Shown: in pieces, positions 42,001 through 51,359 of the stretch
Numbering within the stretch: position 1 is the first letter of the stretch
Layout: every line of letters begins with the position of its first letter
Source: Ceratobasidium sp. AG-K
Taxonomy: Eukaryota; Basidiomycota; Agaricomycetes; Cantharellales; Ceratobasidiaceae
Direction of reading: 5' to 3'
Assembly: GCA_037039685.1 (NCBI GenBank)
Contig: JAWNGF010000014.1
Coordinates: 868,001 to 932,000 of the forward strand
Length of the DNA: 64,000 bases
Notes under the pieces: generated by a model
What the model was told of the DNA's origin: nothing
Databases searched by the model: none
Seen by the model: only the letters and a program-made list of their open reading frames with translations
Position numbers and translations under genes: made by a program

Positions 42001-44538
42001 GCCGATTAATTCGGCGAACAACATATTCATTAGGCCTTGGTACGTTGCCCCTGCATTACAATCCCCTTGTTGCATCACCAAGCTAACCATCGTACCCATT
42101 GGCGTGTGGAAGAGTGTCTTCGGTACATCTTCCTTTATCACCCTGATTTGCTCGTAAGCATCCTTTCCGTCTAACACAGTCCGGTACTTATGACGACATA
42201 CCGTCGATAGAATTTCCTCGATGTTTGGTAGGGGGGACGATAATTTCCGGGTGTTTGCGTTTTGTTCCCTCTTGTCGAGTACCGTCCTCAGTTGTACAGT
42301 ACCGTCCTTTGTCTTCTTAGGTAGAAATAGCATTGGTATCGCGTTAGTGCCTGTGGCGAGTTCCCAACGGCCCGATTTCAAGTACTCGCGGGCCTTCTCC
42401 TCAAACTGAGGTTTTAGGGCTTCGGGGCATCGCGAGGGTCTGAAATGATATGACTTATCCTCATCAATGAGTGGTATTGAGTGATTGATTCGGCGGAACG
42501 GTGGCAAAGGTGTCTCGCCGACCGTTTTACACAGGTCCTCCGCCTCTTCACGTAGTAATTCACGCAAGTTATTCATTCGATTCTCAAAGACCTCCGTCGT
42601 GAGGCTGTTGATTGTGATAACGCCACTCCCCTCAAGCGGCAGGGCTCCCACCGATCCTATGAATACGCTGCTCGGGTTGAACGACAGGCGGACGCTGTGC
42701 TGGTACAGGAACGGCGTCCCTAGGATAATGTCGTAGCTCTCTAGGTTACCTACGTCGAAGTCTCTGTACTCGTCGACTGTCTGGTACCTTAGTTTCGCGC
42801 GCACATTGTAAGTGAGTGTTCCTCGCGAACCAGACATTGCCATCTGCAACTGAAGAGGCTTTGTTAACGCGACTCTCTCCAATTTCAACTGATCGACTAG
42901 GGTGGTTGAAACCAGGTCGGCCTGACTACCTGAGTCTAGTAGTACTCGTACTGACTCGCCCTCCAGTTCAGCTTGCACCACCAATGTACTCGGAACGCGC
43001 CTCGCTACGTCCTTCACTCGCATAGCGTTCCGCTCTATGTGGCTCTGCTTGACGATGCCTCTCAGCTTCTTAGTCGACAAGGCCGCGTTGGTGCCAACAT
43101 TCATTGAGCTAACTTCGATCGACTCCTTTATGTCCGCCAACCGCTGTAGCTCTTGTATTAGCACCGATGAGGCTCGGACCTTGTCCTCTGGGGTTAACTT
43201 TGCCGCCCGTACTTCCACGCGACTCGGTCGCGTCTTGTTTCTCCTTGGGCAGTCCTTGACCATATGTCCGACTTCGCCACACTCGAAGCACTTGTTGGCT
43301 GCACGGTACTCGTCTCGTTGCTTGGCGTCTTTGGCTCCGTTCGTATTACGACTTTCCTTCTTTGCTTTGCGCCAGTTCTCAGCGCGCTCGCGTCCGTGTC
43401 TATTGCCTTGGGCATTACCCAACGACCCCTTTTGTCCGTTGGAGCTCTTCTCGCGACGTCCTTGCTCCCTTTGGTAACCAGACTTTTGGCGGTCACGTTT
43501 GCGGCCGCTCCTACTGTCGGGCGATCTGGACCTCTCGCGCTTACTGTGCCAACGGTTATCGTCAAGTTGTTCGATCGACCTTCGGATCTTATGCGCTCGC
43601 TCTATGTCTAGAGCTGTGGTTCTCAACTCGTCGAGCGACGTGTCCTCGGGAGTTATTCCCCTGATTGCCCATTCACCCTTGATGTATCGGGCAGCCCCGT
43701 CCCAAACTCGATGAATGTGTTGTTGCTCGGAGATCTTGAGACGACGGCGCATAATGTCTAGCTTAGCAAAGTAATCCTGCACGTTTTGGTCGCCTTGTCG
43801 CTCGCGCATATAGTCGCGACGCATCTTCTCCTTGAAGTCAGGCGGAAAGCAGTAATCAAACATTCCCTGATACACCGCGCTCATGTCATACGAGTTCAGG
43901 TGAGGGGCAACACTGGACATGTACCAGGTTGATGCCTTGCCTTCCAGGAACCTCCCGACGTTTCTAACCTTCTGTTTGCGACTCAGTTTTGTATCTACAC
44001 ACCAGCTGTCAAAATTGAATATAAATAGCTCAAATTTGTCGTAGTTGGCTTGACCGTCATACATCTGAGGGGCCTGAGCTTTATACCCCGATCTGGCTTG
44101 GGCTGCCACCTTCTTTTTCAGCTTTTTCTGGGCGGCTTTCATCCGTTTCAGTTTCTTCTTGAGCTTACGGCGGTCCTGGTTGTCATCCTCACTGGAACTG
44201 GGGTCACTCTCTTCGTCATCTGATTCCGTTTCAGACGACCGGTCCCCGTCGTCACTCTCATCGGATGGATCGCTCGGCTCGCCGGGTGTGTCTCGGCCTC
44301 CATTTGTATTTGCCCGATCGGTCTGGATTGGTCCCGCCCGGTCCTGTCTACTTGCCGACTGGCGGATGGATCGAACAGATCCATCTCTTCGCGAGGGACC
44401 CCTGCCTGTAGGCGTGCTCGCCCGTCGAGCATTCTCCCCATGCATCAGCTCGAGGTATCCGCCGCTCCTAAACCCCTGCGGCGTTTGCTCGAGTCTCGAC
44501 GCATCGAATCGTCCGCTCTGGCGTCTGCCAGCCTGCAT
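37618..44538 (-). CDS. Chromovirus gag-pol polyprotein
   Basis: One frame of 2306 codons. An acidic/Ser-rich start and a Lys-rich coiled coil (residues about 120-150) precede the retrotransposon gag domain (about 160-330, with FLEGKASTWY and MRRDYMRERQGDQNVQDYF). A CCHC knuckle (CFECGEVGHMVKDC, about 417-430) follows. The protease Asp is in LLDSGSQADLV (about 535). The RT active site is YLDDI (about 853-857), RNase H starts near LITDAS (about 1006), and the integrase has an HHCC finger (CSSCVLC, about 1378) and a DDE core (GIDFMGP, VSDRD, TDGMTERANR; about 1409, 1472, 1508). The chromodomain (WEIERVINHRGKG...TWEPYRVIRQLEALKQY) is at about 1705-1755. A further 550 residues of uncertain origin follow, including convincing helices near 38400-38500. 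The ATG at 44538 may be bypassed by frameshifting from ORF-A. Confidence 0.95.
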   Translation of the reverse strand: MQAGRRQSGRFDASRLEQTPQGFRSGGYLELMHGENARRASTPTGRGPSRRDGSVRSIRQSASRQDRAGPIQTDRANTNGGRDTPGEPSDPSDESDDGDRSSETESDDEESDPSSSEDDNQDRRKLKKKLKRMKAAQKKLKKKVAAQARSGYKAQAPQMYDGQANYDKFELFIFNFDSWCVDTKLSRKQKVRNVGRFLEGKASTWYMSSVAPHLNSYDMSAVYQGMFDYCFPPDFKEKMRRDYMRERQGDQNVQDYFAKLDIMRRRLKISEQQHIHRVWDGAARYIKGEWAIRGITPEDTSLDELRTTALDIERAHKIRRSIEQLDDNRWHSKRERSRSPDSRSGRKRDRQKSGYQREQGRREKSSNGQKGSLGNAQGNRHGRERAENWRKAKKESRNTNGAKDAKQRDEYRAANKCFECGEVGHMVKDCPRRNKTRPSRVEVRAAKLTPEDKVRASSVLIQELQRLADIKESIEVSSMNVGTNAALSTKKLRGIVKQSHIERNAMRVKDVARRVPSTLVVQAELEGESVRVLLDSGSQADLVSTTLVDQLKLERVALTKPLQLQMAMSGSRGTLTYNVRAKLRYQTVDEYRDFDVGNLESYDIILGTPFLYQHSVRLSFNPSSVFIGSVGALPLEGSGVITINSLTTEVFENRMNNLRELLREEAEDLCKTVGETPLPPFRRINHSIPLIDEDKSYHFRPSRCPEALKPQFEEKAREYLKSGRWELATGTNAIPMLFLPKKTKDGTVQLRTVLDKREQNANTRKLSSPLPNIEEILSTVCRHKYRTVLDGKDAYEQIRVIKEDVPKTLFHTPMGTMVSLVMQQGDCNAGATYQGLMNMLFAELIGVSVYVYLDDIIIFSDTLEDHVRDIRKVFAILKHEKLYLSPKKMQFFARELAILGHIIDEKGIRMDPNKVDSVSKWKTPTTKEQLASYLGALGYLAPNCPGIRIPMGVLTKRTGGKAIFRWEGTEERAFRETQRIVEEYRDHHRIALNYGDNREPIYLITDASLTGASGFVSQGKEWRSAPVAAFWSGKFNPAQQNYSVSDREALAIISSLEKFQTMLHGVRFEILTDHRALEHLMTQKNLSARQARWLDRLSQFDFNIRYIEGSTNVLADALSRIYSNEEKGTLRANSEYVQEIGSENEEGREISRGEFTRPILSGLAATVATESEMNSGGVRRNPTRNRVAPRRYDPEILGVAPSGSKTKRDSKRGPRPAKQRQNGFESDHSAGIATGPNNKAPPASVELEGEMGPETTMITNDASNPLNLTSLVTEIDVLNAIRKGYEQDTQFGSIYKEIDQFLSYKLQDGLLYMTEHGRSYLCVPDSSIGEYNVRTLLISHAHSILSHLGNRKTYAYMRESMWWRNMAKDVDKFCSSCVLCASAKTPTQSPYGLLKPLPVPIYPWSQIGIDFMGPLPLSKTVMGQFDMICVVIDHLTLMVHIIPTRQEYTAKDIAEVLYINVYRLHGLPDVIVSDRDKLFTAQFYRELHCLMGTELKFSSAYHPQTDGMTERANRTIMSLVRTIVNPAQRDWASKLPGVEFAINSARSETTGFSPFALNYGQIPRPMLVRTKTDLLGVREAARQIKYTQSLAHDAIIAARPSQSMQANKRRRLAPFKSGDLVFVSTKNMSIPEGKARKLAPKYVGPYKIEEEVKAGATYRIDLPHEMRRRGIRPTFHASLLKPHAPQEDRRFPGRTYKQMISLEGEEDDWEIERVINHRGKGNNATFEIEWKSGDRTWEPYRVIRQLEALKQYFEALGIRKARDLPWGSETGDQSDQTSDSESENLEIASLTILKPEETHEPPQVACPSHSASGHWFTNHIHSLRILLYRTNTPSTCRTIVATAIASATSTITMTPRRTDVATATWPTYVAKNVAGTGLHLLANKYRAGWAISSPSPAYTQRLIVTVPAPLSSTASVLSRLQRSINPSTGDVAAAGRSAWPAPHVTTRPQTATFLLVSRWKARWWLYARTLTDLNQDFPPGYRVNANGARAPPPPMDAAVPQVPSVAAPVNGPETAAQNLVRRMEEAMNIVDTVTEAATTLRDRIRTSRERIEGEERNLIAAMARLAIGNSLRPTMTNQAETESTIESSSAGTEPEATPEDERTPTQVTEELLSTIRRQLRETESLEVPENVPGLPGAARFRQLRELLTYYATLLTRALSGPTTNPSSRPAAPIPNVRAPLMAHEASREMEEAIRLILLEQQPGPPVPITNSLSTSSEPSLTTTAVQATLKCEKNNPNNPNNIPTEALNNPIESLGIPPPSLDSPRRSNRLSGRASHPRTSSSSQRTEREATETVGKEQVGKEREQM

Positions 44539-45803
44539 GGGCTGTTCGGAGCCTCGGAGCTCGTCGAGCTCGGTTCCCAGCTCGATGATCTTGCGGGCGC
44601 GCTTTTCTTCTTTTTCTTCGACGCCTTGCCCTTGCCCTTGTCTCTCGGGTTTACGCTCCTTTCCGTTTCAGACGACTCTTGAGGCGCAATCCAGTCCTCG
44701 TCGTCCTCGTCGTCGATTTCCTCAACGGTTACTCGCGGGGTTCTCCTGCGAGCGGATGGGCCAGCTCCTGACGTCTGGCTTTGGCGTTCCTGACCAGATG
44801 TATCGTCCCGTAAGTGCCTTATTACTTCCCCGTATTGGTCGTCGCTGAACACGTAGTTTGCATCGACCTCGTAGATCAGCGCGTTCAGCTCGACGCTCTC
44901 AGACTCTTGGGTTTGCGCGCGTTCAGTCTCAGAATCTGGGCCGGACAGGTAGTCGCTGCGCGACCAGTCCGGGTTGATCCAGCTAGGGTCAACTTCGGGG
45001 AGCGACATCGCTCTACCAGGTGAGCCTTCTGCTCTAATAACTTCATCGGCCCAACTTAATGTATGGCTGACTCGACTAATCCTCGCCGGGCTGTCATGAG
45101 ACGATGCCCTGGGTCGTTTCTTAGGTTGTGCCTTACATACGGACGGGCTAGGTGGGTCACCGCTGGTGTTTTCAACTATGTACTGAGCGAAGCTAGCTAT
45201 GCTCTCGTCGTCACTTCGTACCCGACTTGTACGGGCGGTTACAAACGGGGGATCGCTGTCTTCTGAGTCCCCACGTCCCCTTCGGGTTTGTCCTTGAGGT
45301 GTCGACGTGGGTTGGGGCGCACTTATTGCAGCCGGCGCACTGTCGGCAGCAACTGAGTCGGGAGCTTTTCCCGACCCTAGCGCACGGTAGGCAGCCTCTT
45401 CGTTCCGAGTCGACTCTTCGCTGGCTTCAGCGGCATCTCGCCTGGCGTAGGTAGGAGCGATGGTCTTGATGCTCGCGCTCGTGAGCCGCACGGGGGCTCG
45501 AATCGGCGGCGGCCGTCCGTATACCTTCTGATACATGGACGGGGTCAATCTGACCCTGACCGCGGCGCCTTGGACCTTGCCTGGCCCCGTCCCGACTACG
45601 TCAACAGTCGGGGAAAGTTCCGGAAATTTTTCAGACGGGTCAACGGACCCGAAGGTAAGTGTATTCTTCCTCGACACCACCGCTAGCTCACCCTCAATTA
45701 GTTCCTCGGTGTCCTTGTCCTTGCTCTTGCAGGCACGACGTTTAGGGACGCTCGGTATCTTGAGGGGGTCGTATTGACGACCGCTACGGAGTTCACGACT
45801 CAT
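44445..45803 (-). CDS. Chromovirus ORF-A, upstream of gag
   Basis: The frame is open from 45881. The more likely start is MSRELRSGRQYDP at 45803 (about 452 codons); the longer form adds 26 residues. It is hydrophilic, rich in Ser, Asp, Glu and Arg, with SWADEVIR and EVDANYVFSDDQYGEVIRHL as the most ordered-looking parts, and ends with a run of Lys (GKGKASKKKKK). No known domain. It overlaps gag-pol by 94 bases, with gag-pol in the -1 frame, and the overlap contains G GGT TTA in phase. It may be an N-terminal extension of Gag or an accessory protein. Confidence 0.7.
   Translation of the reverse strand: MSRELRSGRQYDPLKIPSVPKRRACKSKDKDTEELIEGELAVVSRKNTLTFGSVDPSEKFPELSPTVDVVGTGPGKVQGAAVRVRLTPSMYQKVYGRPPPIRAPVRLTSASIKTIAPTYARRDAAEASEESTRNEEAAYRALGSGKAPDSVAADSAPAAISAPQPTSTPQGQTRRGRGDSEDSDPPFVTARTSRVRSDDESIASFAQYIVENTSGDPPSPSVCKAQPKKRPRASSHDSPARISRVSHTLSWADEVIRAEGSPGRAMSLPEVDPSWINPDWSRSDYLSGPDSETERAQTQESESVELNALIYEVDANYVFSDDQYGEVIRHLRDDTSGQERQSQTSGAGPSARRRTPRVTVEEIDDEDDEDWIAPQESSETERSVNPRDKGKGKASKKKKKSAPARSSSWEPSSTSSEAPNSPCRLADARADDSMRRDSSKRRRGLGAADTSS
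44469..44475 (-). promoter_or_regulatory. Candidate -1 ribosomal frameshift site GGGTTTA
   Basis: On the minus strand ORF-A reads AGG GGT TTA GGA. The heptamer G GGT TTA fits X XXY YYZ in the ORF-A frame, and slipping back one base continues GGG TTT AGG AGC, which is exactly the gag-pol frame (QGFRSGG). It lies inside the 94-base overlap, 22 bases before the ORF-A stop. Downstream, TCGAGC and GCTCGA can pair, or TGCTCG with CGAGCA, giving possible stimulatory hairpins. Confidence 0.55.
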
Positions 45804-45959
45804 GATGTGTATGTAGAGGGGATAAAACAAACGATCGTTAACAGTCAAAAGGATGTGCGAACGGAGGCCAACCCGTTGCACGAGGTGTTCGGAGGATTAA
45901 AACGATAAAATTTAGCGAGTTTGACTCACTAACGGTAGGTGTATGGGGATGTCAAAAAA

Positions 45960-46189
45960 TGTAAGGTTCTCGTAACCGATGTATCTTCGTTAGCCTAAGC
46001 GACGTAGTCGCCGTGAATGACAAGCCTTAACACAATCGATTTGGTAGTATAAACGAGAACAGGGGAATAGGCGGAAACCCGGGTCCTTTAAAGGACACCG
46101 GTCCGATACATGCGCATACAAGGAACCAAGTCGCCACGCCACGCGTGGCACCTCCACTCCATCACGTAAGCGTTACCGTAACCGTTACA
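45960..46189 (-). repeat. 5' LTR of the chromovirus (right copy)
   Basis: Identical to 37326-37555. It is the promoter-side LTR for the minus-strand genes. The bases just inside it on the minus strand are TTTTTTGACATCCCC, where a primer-binding site would be expected; I could not match it to a tRNA 3' end by eye. Confidence 0.95.
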
Positions 46190-46953
46190 CCATAATTCTA
46201 ATCGCGCGTTACATTCCACCACTTCTGGAGTATACGAATACGCACAGATTGGGCGCGAAAATATATATTGAGTTTAAATTTCCTCCCAGAGACATTGCGG
46301 GTGTGAGCGAGAATGAAGGCGCGAGGATGAGATTAGGATTGGGCAAAATGGGCGCCAAGCACCTCAGTACTCTCGACTAGTTGTTGCTTTGGTCAGACAA
46401 GCTGAGCCCGGCAGTATAAATTAACTTAGTCTTATGTCGATTGAAGATCAGCGTGGAGAGACCTCTAGTGATGGACTCACCGCTCTGGAAGTCTCTAAAA
46501 CCGATTCCCACAGGGGTACCAGAGGGGATCGGGTAGCTATTTGAATATCTTCCGTGTACTAGCGCATACGGGCAGTTTGCCTGTTATCTAGAGCTTAGGC
46601 ATGGTCAAGATATTGATGGAGACGGGTTTCCGCAGCTATAGTTAGTGGTCGAGGCAGGGTTCAGCAAGGAGCTCAACAGTTAAATACTTTAATCGGAGGC
46701 GCTGTGGACACATGTAGGGCGGCTGACGACTGCAAAATGAATCCAAGACCTGGGATCGAGGCTCGGAAGAGTTGCCCTCAGGGTGTACAACCAAAATAAT
46801 TTATGTGTACTTGTAAAAGTCGGTGGTCGTTTCGTGGTGGGGTTTGGCTGGTTGAAGCGATTGCGTGGTTACGTAAGGCCGGTGCTAGGCAGGTCAAGTG
46901 GCTGGATGTCACTCGACCCCGACCGCCGTCTCGGCAACTTGAATTGAATGGTC
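46190..46953. other. Region between the chromovirus and family copy 2
   Basis: It is the displaced 3' flank of family copy 1 (beginning CCATAA, a plausible original stop codon) and the promoter region of copy 2. No gene seen. Confidence 0.45.
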
Positions 46954-48453
46954 ATGGCTCAAGTCGAATTGCAGACCGCGTCAATAAATAATCACACGTA
47001 CACCCCTCCTCGCCTTCCTGACTGCCTCTCAGGTGCTCATTCTTTAAAACCGATTGTCGGTCCGCCAAGCAACGAAGATGTCAAAGCGATACACGCTGCA
47101 ATCAGAGGCCTCCATGGTATTCTGGCTGGTCAGTTCGGTGTTATCGGGTGGTCTGTACAATGTGTGATTAAACTACCAAGCCCCTGCGTTGTACGACCCG
47201 GATCTACCGATGCAACTGGCACAGCACTTGTTCGAGGTTCAAATGGGTGGGTGCATCCCGATAGCTCGAATCGTCCGATTGACCGACAATGCCGGTTAGC
47301 TGTATATCGCAGCACGTATAGCTTTAGTCTTATTCCAGCAGTAAGCCTATCTAGCCAATCTCGCGGGGTTAGGGTTGATCCCCTCTACTAGGAAGCCACC
47401 TACACACCGCCCAAGCTACCGTCGCATATTCCAATCCCATTGGAGCCGGTCATCGGAGCCCCGTCGGATGAAGATATTAGACTGGCGCAAAATGCTGTCC
47501 GTATGATGGATAGTCTGTCTACCAGTATGTCCCGCCCAGGCTCAGATGAGGACGAAGAGTTGACCAGTCCAGATCCGTATGTCTTCGATCCCGACTTGAG
47601 CGCAAACTTGTCACAGCATCTGTTTAATATTCAAGCTGGTATGTATTATTCTGAGTAGCGCAATGTACAGGCTGAAGCTGGCTAATCCTTAGCGCGATAC
47701 ATTCAACATTCCATTCATGGGCAGTTCACTTCTCCGAAACCAAACCACCGCAGAACACATACCTCAAACGAGATAGAACACATCTCCTCCCGAGAGCAGG
47801 CGAGCGATACCCCCGAAAGTGTTGACCCGACCCATTCCACCGCGGAACAGCACCCACATAATCAATCGCAGACAAATTTGCAACCGAACGTCACAGGGGA
47901 GACAAAATGTGCATCCGACGATGCCAATCAACTGCTTGATGTTCTAAAAAATATTAATAACGTGTTGATTTCAACCCAGCAGCATTTTGCACAGGTAAGC
48001 GACGCATCCCGATTTTATTGTACAAGGTTGCTTGTCGATGCTAAGCGCTTACCTAATTTAGTCAACAAGCGATCCAGACTGCTACGCGATAATGAACCTG
48101 AAGGGGGAGCTTCCATCAGTGCGTATTGATCAATTATATTATCCATTCATTGATTCTTATGCTTACTGCGCGTAATCCTGTAGAAGTATGATCTTCCACG
48201 GTTGCGTATAGGTTCCAAGAGCCCATCCAGTGGCAGAGGTTTGTATGCCTGTATGGGCTATTGCAACTCTGGCAGTGCTCTCTCCGATCTACATCTGGCG
48301 TCATACCTCCGATTCTATGATATTGGTGCGGGTTTATTCCAGGAGAATGATGGCGAACCGAGGATCGCCCCCGATAAAATCGATGAGGCGGCGAAACTAC
48401 TTTACAAGCACCTGGAGGAAAATCCCGGAAGCGGCTGGGCAGTGTCATTATGA
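46954..48453 (+). CDS. Laminin-domain-type family protein, copy 2 (intact)
   Basis: Seven exons splice in frame: 46954-47128, 47181-47246, 47300-47340, 47392-47638, 47693-47994, 48062-48118, 48184-48453, giving 385 residues. The first half is two copies of one unit: a Pro-rich PPxLP start, PIVGPPSNEDVKAIH or PVIGAPSDEDIRLAQ, then DPDL...QHLF.(V/I)Q and A-x-Y/R. A Ser/Thr/His-rich linker, an amphipathic helix (DDANQLLDVLKNINNVLIST) and a C-terminal domain (LASYLRFYDIGAGL...LLYKHLEENPGSGW) follow. No signal peptide or membrane helix. As I recall, Rhizoctonia relatives carry the automatic name 'laminin domain protein', which says nothing reliable about function. It is the only copy with no visible defect. 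Confidence 0.8.
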
Positions 48454-49830
48454 ACAAACGGTATCACTTACTTAGTGACACGTACCGTACGCATTGAATT
48501 AGTGATCACACAATGTACCCTGATCCACTTCTTGCAAGTAATGCGTTGCCGAACTTGAGCTGAATACTTTCCTGAGAATTATTCGAGACTGGGAAATCCG
48601 TGACACGCTTATAATCTACTGCGCCCCCAAGAGGCGGCGCCAGACGGTCCGGGAATCGAGGAGGGACTGGAGTAAGGTGGGGATAATCATTCAACCCAGC
48701 CCACTGCGGCAGATTCGCCACGGAAAGTCAATCAGCAAGTTCCAGGAGCGGTCTGGCTGAATTGTCTTGACCTAGTCTTTCCATTCCCCCGTTAAGAACC
48801 CGAGCCACTGTTGCAAACCCTCAATCAGTTGAAGCTGGCCCTAGCATGCCCAAGCAACAGGAACTTTAGTGATTGTTTTGGTACCAGCTAGTGATGCAAA
48901 GGTAAGAGTCCAGCCGATTCACTAGAAAATTGCCAGCAGGATCTTGCGTGGCTTTCGAGGATACAGTTTGGATAGCGTGAGCGGGTTTTTTTTGGGTCGG
49001 TGACGCCGATACTCTCCTGAGCACGACAAATCGGCGAGGGTTGGTTTTGACGAAAACGATATCGTTGTTCGTTGATAAACTTCACTGGACCAAGAGATAC
49101 ACGATTCAATGCCATAGTGTCGAAAGCACCAGTGTCATGCGGCTGAGATACTGTACATTGCCCAGGCTCACTTTTCATTCTTGCCCCGAGACGCAAGGGT
49201 TGCAACCCCGGGTAGGCTAGCCAGGGTTTCGGACAGAGAGCTAGAGAGTGGTCTTAGTTTTTTTGTCAAGCCTAGTATATCCGGACAAGGTGGTCGAGAT
49301 ATGAGGTAGACCAGAGGCGAGGGGGAGTATGGTTCATCGAGCTATCAAAATTAAAAGCTAGCCGGAGATCAAATACGTCGGCAAAATCCCCCAGACAAGG
49401 AGCCTCAGGAGGGCTCCTGAAACTACAGGAGATGTGGCGCCCGATGGTTGTGATCAGCAGTGATCCGCATCCACTTCTTGCATCTCCGGAGCGCTCCTGA
49501 AAGAGGAGTCCTGCTCCCTTAGGTCCTAGGCTCCGGAGCTCTCCGGAGCCAACCCGGATTTTACTGACGTAACTGGAAGATACTGAGGTCGAGATCCACC
49601 CATTTCAAGTACATGGCTCCGGTTACATCGCCGAGTGCTTGTAAGCTCATCGTGGTGGGTACGGTCTATGAGCACAGTCCCATAAGCTCCCTGGTGCTCT
49701 CGGCCTTGGGAGGTTTTGAGAGCCGAGTCTAAGCGCGCACTTCGTCAGCCTGGCGCTTAGAGCGAGTGGCGAAGTGCCACCGAACTTCAATTCAGCTCTT
49801 GACCACGACCGTCTCGGGGACTGATCTTCC
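48454..49830. other. 1.4-kb region without a gene
   Basis: No coding signal. Between 49380 and 49560 there are many short palindromic CTCCGGAG/CTCCTGA/AGGAG words. A TGATCC...ACTTCTTGCA string occurs at both 48519 and 49459. It may be a degraded transposon; the right end is the promoter of family copy 3. Confidence 0.4.
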
Positions 49831-51359
49831 ATGGCTCAAGCCGCCTCGTTGCGCACGACGGTATACACTCCGCCTCCTCTTCCGGCCTGCCTCTCCGACG
49901 CCCATTCGTTGAGCCCGATAGTCGGTGTGCCGAGCAAAGGCGAGGTGAAAGCGATTCATGCTGCAATCAGAGCCGTCAACGGTATACTGACCGGTAAGCG
50001 CTGTACCATTAGGACCACAGTAGCTGACCAGAGCCAAGCTCCGGCTTTATACGATCCTGACTTACCGATGCAACTGGCGCAACACTTATTCGAGGTCCAG
50101 ATGGGTAAATCCGCCCGCACCCCATGCCCGACGCATCTTGCAATTGGCTTATATTATTTTTAGCCCTCTATCGTAGCACGTACGGGTCCAATACTGTCCA
50201 AGTAAGCTTGTTGATCCACGCTTGAATTGAGATGCGTGATATCAAGCTAGGACACGACCTACAACCCACCCACACTGCCGTCACACATCCCCCTTTCACT
50301 GGAGCCGGTTATTGGAGCCCCGTCGGACAACGAAATTAAGCTGGTTCAAAGTGCTATCCGCGCGGTTGAGAGTTTAGCCGGTAGTATGTCACTCTAGTAC
50401 TTTAACCTGGTCAACTTGAACCCTATCTGGTTCGCGCAGGTCCATCCATTTCTAATCCCGATTTGAACATGAACTTGTCGCAGCATTTATTCAATATTCA
50501 GAACGGTAAGCACAGCCAAATAATATTACATCTATTTTTTAAAGTATTTTATAGCACGGTACATTCAGCACTCAATGAGGGGGCTGTTTACCTCAGAATC
50601 GACTCAACCACTTCCGAATGAGGAGCTAGTACTATCATCTCATTCAATAGGATTTGAATCTAGGACTCCCCAGGCTATCAAGTCGGAATGCTCAATCGAA
50701 GTTCAGAGCGAGACAACCCCGGCTCCGGTGAGCACGGAAATAATCGGTGGCGACGCAGTCGAAACGAGGGGACCCGCATCGACTATGCCCAATCGCAGTG
50801 AGCTTCAATTTGACGATGCAACTAAGATATCATGGCTCACAAAAGCGGGAAAGACGACATCAGTAGACTAGACGACACGAATCGCCTACTTGAACGCATA
50901 GAAGGTGTGCTCCAGGATGTTAGCCGAACGCTCATATCCACTCAGCGTTGTCTATGGACGGTGAGTCTTGCCACACCGGCTATAATTTACTCTTCCAGGT
51001 GTCATGCGCGGTTATTCATATTAGACTTGATACAATTAGCATTCTAAATCAAGGGTGGTCATGCCAGTCAACGACAAGGGCGAACTGCCTTCGGTATGTG
51101 GACTCAACACTCGCATTAGGTTTTCGGGTTAAGTGCATATATTCTATACTACTAGGCACACAACCTCTCTAATCTTTCTACAAATACCTCCCATTCCTGG
51201 CAACTAAGCGGTCTTTCTGATGGACAAGTAGCACGTTATCTCAAGTTCTACAGTATCGGAGCTGACTTGATCGATGACGGGCACGAGCCACGCGTCAAGC
51301 TGGACATGAGGAGTAAAGCAGAGCGGCTCCTGAAATCGTATCTTGGGAAGGATTTCTGA
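49831..51359 (+). CDS. Laminin-domain-type family protein, copy 3 (possible frameshift)
   Basis: Exons 49831-49993, 50039-50104, 50164-50201, 50251-50380, 50440-50505 and 50555 onward splice in frame through both N-terminal units (PPPLPACLSDAHSL...APALYDPDLPMQLAQHLFEVQM; PTLPSHIPLSLEPVIGAPSDNEIKL...NPDLNMNLSQHLFNIQ) to ARYIQHS. Within the linker the frame ends at TAG 50869, while the coiled coil (DDTNRLLERIEGVLQDVS..LIST) continues in another frame to 50960. The remaining exons are 51040-51093 (NDKGELPS) and 51156-51359 (QVARYLKFYSIGADL...LLKSYL). Either there is an unrecognised intron or a one-base indel between about 50730 and 50860. Unlike copy 2, the second unit keeps its central intron. 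Confidence 0.65.

Larger units (their letters stand above)
37326..46189 (-). mobile_element. Ty3/gypsy chromovirus LTR retrotransposon, 8.86 kb
   Basis: Identical 230-bp LTRs (37326-37555 and 45960-46189, TG...CA ends) bound the element, whose genes run on the minus strand. They encode, in order, ORF-A, a 2306-codon gag-pol with protease-RT-RNase H-integrase-chromodomain, and an overlapping 3' ORF-C. The integrase lies after RNase H and is followed by a chromodomain, which defines a chromovirus. A G-rich purine stretch precedes the 3' LTR. Every ORF is intact and the LTRs do not differ at any base I can see, so insertion is very recent. The expected 5-bp target duplication is not clear: flanks are TGCCA (left) and CCATA (right). 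Confidence 0.95.

Noticed and set aside
44159..44848. 229-codon plus-strand ORF over the gag start
   Set aside because: Ser/Pro/Leu-rich complement of an Asp/Ser/Arg-rich coding region; typical shadow.
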